From Hoylesella oralis ATCC 33269 (lineage in GTDB: Bacteria > Bacteroidota > Bacteroidia > Bacteroidales > Bacteroidaceae): 64,000 nucleotides of DNA. Below, in pieces: positions 61,740 to 64,000 of this stretch. The position numbers and the translations under genes were made by a program. The stretch lies in the NCBI RefSeq assembly GCF_000185145.2, contig NZ_GL833119.1, positions 2,049,464 through 2,113,463 of the forward strand. The letters are read 5' to 3'. The stretch's first letter is position 1; each line of letters starts with the position of its first letter. Below the pieces are notes generated by a model. The model was not told the origin of the DNA and ran no database searches. It saw only the letters and a program-made list of their open reading frames with translations.

Positions 61740-62657
61740 TTATTTAACGTCGAATATCATTCCTTCCTCACTCAAATAACTCTGCGGAAAAATAGCTTTA
61801 GCTTCATCGAGCAATACGTTTTCGTCTTCATAACGGGCACTATAATGGCCGAGCAACAGTTTACCGACGCCGGCATCGCGTGCAACTGCAGCGGCTTGAG
61901 TAGCCGTACTGTGGTAGTATAGTTTGGCTCTCTCAATGCTGTCGTTGCCGTATGTCGACTCATGATATAACAGGTCGACTCCTTTCACTAACCGATGAAG
62001 CGTGGAAATATATCGGGTATCGCTGCAATAAGCATACGAACGTGGCGGATCGGGCTCTCTCGTAAGCCTGCTATTGGGCACTATATCGCCATTAGGTGTT
62101 ACCCAATCGGCGCCATTCTTTATATTATTGATTTGCGAAACAGGAATTTCATAACAATCGATCATATCACGTAAGATGTGCCGACGTGTAGGCTTTTCGC
62201 GGAAAAGATAACCGCAACAGGCAATACGATGATCTAACGGTATTGTTTCCACGGTCAGACTGCGGTCTTCGAAAACCACTTTGTTTCCCGTTGTATCTAC
62301 TCCATGGAACGTTACATCGAAATCCAAACCATGACAAAACAATTCCAACTGCCGATAGAACAACGATTCGAACTCGATAGGTGCATAAACATGAAACGGA
62401 GATGTGCGCCCCAACATGCCAAAAGTCGATATCATACCGATGAGACCGAGGCAATGATCTCCGTGCAAATGGGATATGAACACGCTGTTGATCTTGGTGA
62501 AACTGATACGAGACCGGCGCAATTGTACCTGTGTACCCTCGCCGCAATCTATCATAAAATACTTTCCACGCATCTCAACAACCTGAGACGACGCCGAATG
62601 CCGTAGGGTTGGCAACGCACTGCCGCACCCTAAAATATGAATTTTGAATGGTTCCAT
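61740..62657 (-). CDS. rnz: Ribonuclease Z (tRNase Z)
   Basis: 305 residues. Metallo-beta-lactamase fold: zinc motif HLHGDH (H63, H65, D67, H68) preceded by FMIDCGEGTQVQLRRS, with a further His in LYHESTYGND and GHYSARYED. It cuts tRNA precursors at the 3' end. Length fits the short bacterial form. It stands alone between the mini exported protein and a lipoprotein gene. Confidence 0.95.
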   Translation of the reverse strand: MEPFKIHILGCGSALPTLRHSASSQVVEMRGKYFMIDCGEGTQVQLRRSRISFTKINSVFISHLHGDHCLGLIGMISTFGMLGRTSPFHVYAPIEFESLFYRQLELFCHGLDFDVTFHGVDTTGNKVVFEDRSLTVETIPLDHRIACCGYLFREKPTRRHILRDMIDCYEIPVSQINNIKNGADWVTPNGDIVPNSRLTREPDPPRSYAYCSDTRYISTLHRLVKGVDLLYHESTYGNDSIERAKLYYHSTATQAAAVARDAGVGKLLLGHYSARYEDENVLLDEAKAIFPQSYLSEEGMIFDVK

Positions 62658-62687
62658 GCCGAACGACCGGATAAAGAAACCGGCTGA

Positions 62688-63257
62688 TTACTTCTGTCTT
62701 TTGTAAGCAAATATGCCGCTTTTATTCTCAAGACATAACGAATCGGCTCCTAAAACATCGATGTCAAAGGTATCGCGGTTCAAAAGCAAGCGCCCATTGA
62801 GTATCTTCCATGCGGTCCAAGGGTTGCTTTCGGCCTTGACAAACGACTTTACATCGCCACCTTCTTGTATCTCGAAATTCTTGTCTATGCTCATCCATTT
62901 GCCCAATAAGGTAGTTATATTGATGGCATTTCGCACTATATTTTCACCATCCGTATTCTTTAATGCGATTACAGCAAGCCTGTCGCCGGGCATCTTTCCA
63001 CCTTTAACCTCGGAATTGTCACCACCTTCGAGTACCATGGTTAACGTATCGCCTTGATCGGTAATCAATGCGAACGTGCTCATCCCCATGTCTTCACCGC
63101 AAACACCATAAATCGTAGAATCGTTTTCCATTTCCGCATCAGCATTACCATCATGCTGTTGCTGTCCTGCAGATTTCTTGTTATTGCAAGAAAATAAGCA
63201 AATTGTCAACATCGCCGATACAACTACGCCTAATAGATATTTTCTTATTTGTTTCAT
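62688..63257 (-). CDS. Lipoprotein of unknown function (lipocalin-like)
   Basis: 189 residues. Lipobox LFSC (Cys about 24), an Asn/Lys/Gln/Asp-rich linker, then a strand-rich domain with TFALITDQGDTLTMVLEGG and LLGKWMSIDKNFEI, the latter resembling the start of lipocalin-like domains (GKW). Probably bound to the outer or inner membrane, facing the periplasm. It lies 30 bp upstream of rnz. Confidence 0.75.
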   Translation of the reverse strand: MKQIRKYLLGVVVSAMLTICLFSCNNKKSAGQQQHDGNADAEMENDSTIYGVCGEDMGMSTFALITDQGDTLTMVLEGGDNSEVKGGKMPGDRLAVIALKNTDGENIVRNAINITTLLGKWMSIDKNFEIQEGGDVKSFVKAESNPWTAWKILNGRLLLNRDTFDIDVLGADSLCLENKSGIFAYKRQK

Positions 63258-63313
63258 TTAATCGTATTTTTGATTGGAATTCAAAATGTTTATTTTTATC
63301 AACAAGTGTGCAT

Positions 63314-64000
63314 TCAACATGAATGCATATTATCTTCATCTTTTTTAGCCTCGTTCCACAGAGCGTCCATCTCGCTTAAAGTCATTTCGGTCAATGGTTT
63401 TCCTACTTTTAAAGTATGTTTTTCTATGTAATTGAACCTACGTATAAACTTCTGATTTGTAAGTTCCAAGGCATTATCGGGATTAAGATGATAAAGACGT
63501 GCCGCATTGATAACACTGAAAAGAAAGTCGCCTAACTCACGCGTAGAGCCTTCTTTGTCTTCTTTTCGCAACTCTTCTTCGAGTTCGGAAAGCTCTTCAC
63601 GCACCTTATCCCATACATCTTCTTTCTTTTCCCAGTCGAAACCTACGTTACGAGCCTTATCTTGAATACGATAAGACTTTATCAGCGATGGCAATGCATC
63701 GGGCACACCGGCAAGCACACTCTTATTTCCATCTTTCTCACGTTGCTTGATTTGTTCCCATGTTTCTTCTACCTGTTGGCTCGTTTCAGGCTTACTCACA
63801 TCGTTGTCGGTATGTTTACCGTCCTTAGGATTACCTTCCCAGCCCGTCCAATCGATAAAAGGATGACGAAACATCAACTTGTCGGCTTCCTTATTACATA
63901 TATCTGCAATATCGAAATCACCATCTTCCTCGCCTAAAATGGAATAAAACAGCACATGTTCCATTACATCTCCGAGTTCTTTGCATATATTTACGCGGTC
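63314..64000 (-). CDS. mazG: MazG nucleoside triphosphate pyrophosphohydrolase (5' end outside window)
   Basis: The frame is open to the right edge: DRVNICKELGDVMEHVLFYS continues the normal MazG N-terminal domain, so the ATG at 63964 is internal. About 228 residues are present. The metal-binding EExxE/ExxD repeats are visible in the second domain (VREELSELEEEL and TRELGDFLFSVINAARL). MazG hydrolyses NTPs to NMPs and lowers the nucleotide pool in stress. The N-terminal 40 or so residues lie beyond the window. Confidence 0.93.
   Translation of the reverse strand, partial: DRVNICKELGDVMEHVLFYSILGEEDGDFDIADICNKEADKLMFRHPFIDWTGWEGNPKDGKHTDNDVSKPETSQQVEETWEQIKQREKDGNKSVLAGVPDALPSLIKSYRIQDKARNVGFDWEKKEDVWDKVREELSELEEELRKEDKEGSTRELGDFLFSVINAARLYHLNPDNALELTNQKFIRRFNYIEKHTLKVGKPLTEMTLSEMDALWNEAKKDEDNMHSC

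Overview
The window is a 64 kb stretch of a Bacteroidales chromosome, most likely a Prevotellaceae-type organism. The evidence is: the fused lpxC-fabZ gene, the ssb-gldE-phosphopantetheinyl transferase cluster, a TonB-dependent receptor with a carboxypeptidase-like N-terminal domain, a type IX secretion-like C-terminal domain on a tiny exported protein, and many promoters of the Bacteroidetes form (TTTG or TTG, 19-20 bp, TAnnTTTG). Shine-Dalgarno sequences are weak or absent. The genus is inferred, not shown. It is mostly ordinary core genome; I see no insertion sequence, prophage or CRISPR array.

Layout. 1-5.0 kb: the end of a DEAD-box helicase gene, its terminator, then a leftward TonB receptor-cupin pair. 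5.4-9.9 kb: a doubtful small acidic peptide, a small exported protein, then PPTase, gldE, ssb and an unknown gene, all leftward and headed by four tRNA genes (Gly, Leu, Leu, Gly). 9.9-13.4 kb: nspC leftward; a TenI-like gene, prs and a TlpA-like lipoprotein rightward. 13.7-20.9 kb: a candidate small RNA, then a porin-like protein, an imelysin lipoprotein, a di-heme oxidoreductase and a CcsB-CcsA cytochrome c assembly fusion, which together look like an iron-uptake/heme redox locus. 21-22.6 kb: a small exported protein and a DUF5715/M15-like protein. 22.7-30.7 kb: phoH, purC, ubiE/menG, aroE, purM, prfA, pyrF and an HD phosphohydrolase. 30.8-39.3 kb: lipid A genes lpxD, lpxC-fabZ, lpxA, then miaA, a class A PBP and a PIF1-like helicase. 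39.8-44.7 kb leftward: GNAT, glycosyltransferase, membrane protein, recR, outer-membrane barrel, cstA. 44.7-50.9 kb: GHL10 hydrolase, maf, kdsC, nitroreductase, FemAB-like acyltransferase, fmt, Sua5/YrdC. 50.9-55.5 kb: ClC channel, rlmD, ansA. 55.7-63.3 kb leftward: dapA, EamA transporter, truA, a Spy-like protein, anti-sigma and ECF sigma, an L,D-transpeptidase, a mini exported protein, rnz, a lipoprotein and partial mazG.

The most unusual structure I found is not a gene. It is a family of degenerate direct repeats with a strict 22-bp period in at least five intergenic regions (about 1.2, 13.4, 39.4, 52.8 and 55.6 kb). Each sits just downstream of the 3' end of a plus-strand gene and is readable in that gene's orientation. 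The second is a promoter-driven structured RNA candidate upstream of the iron locus. All alignments and coordinates were made by eye.
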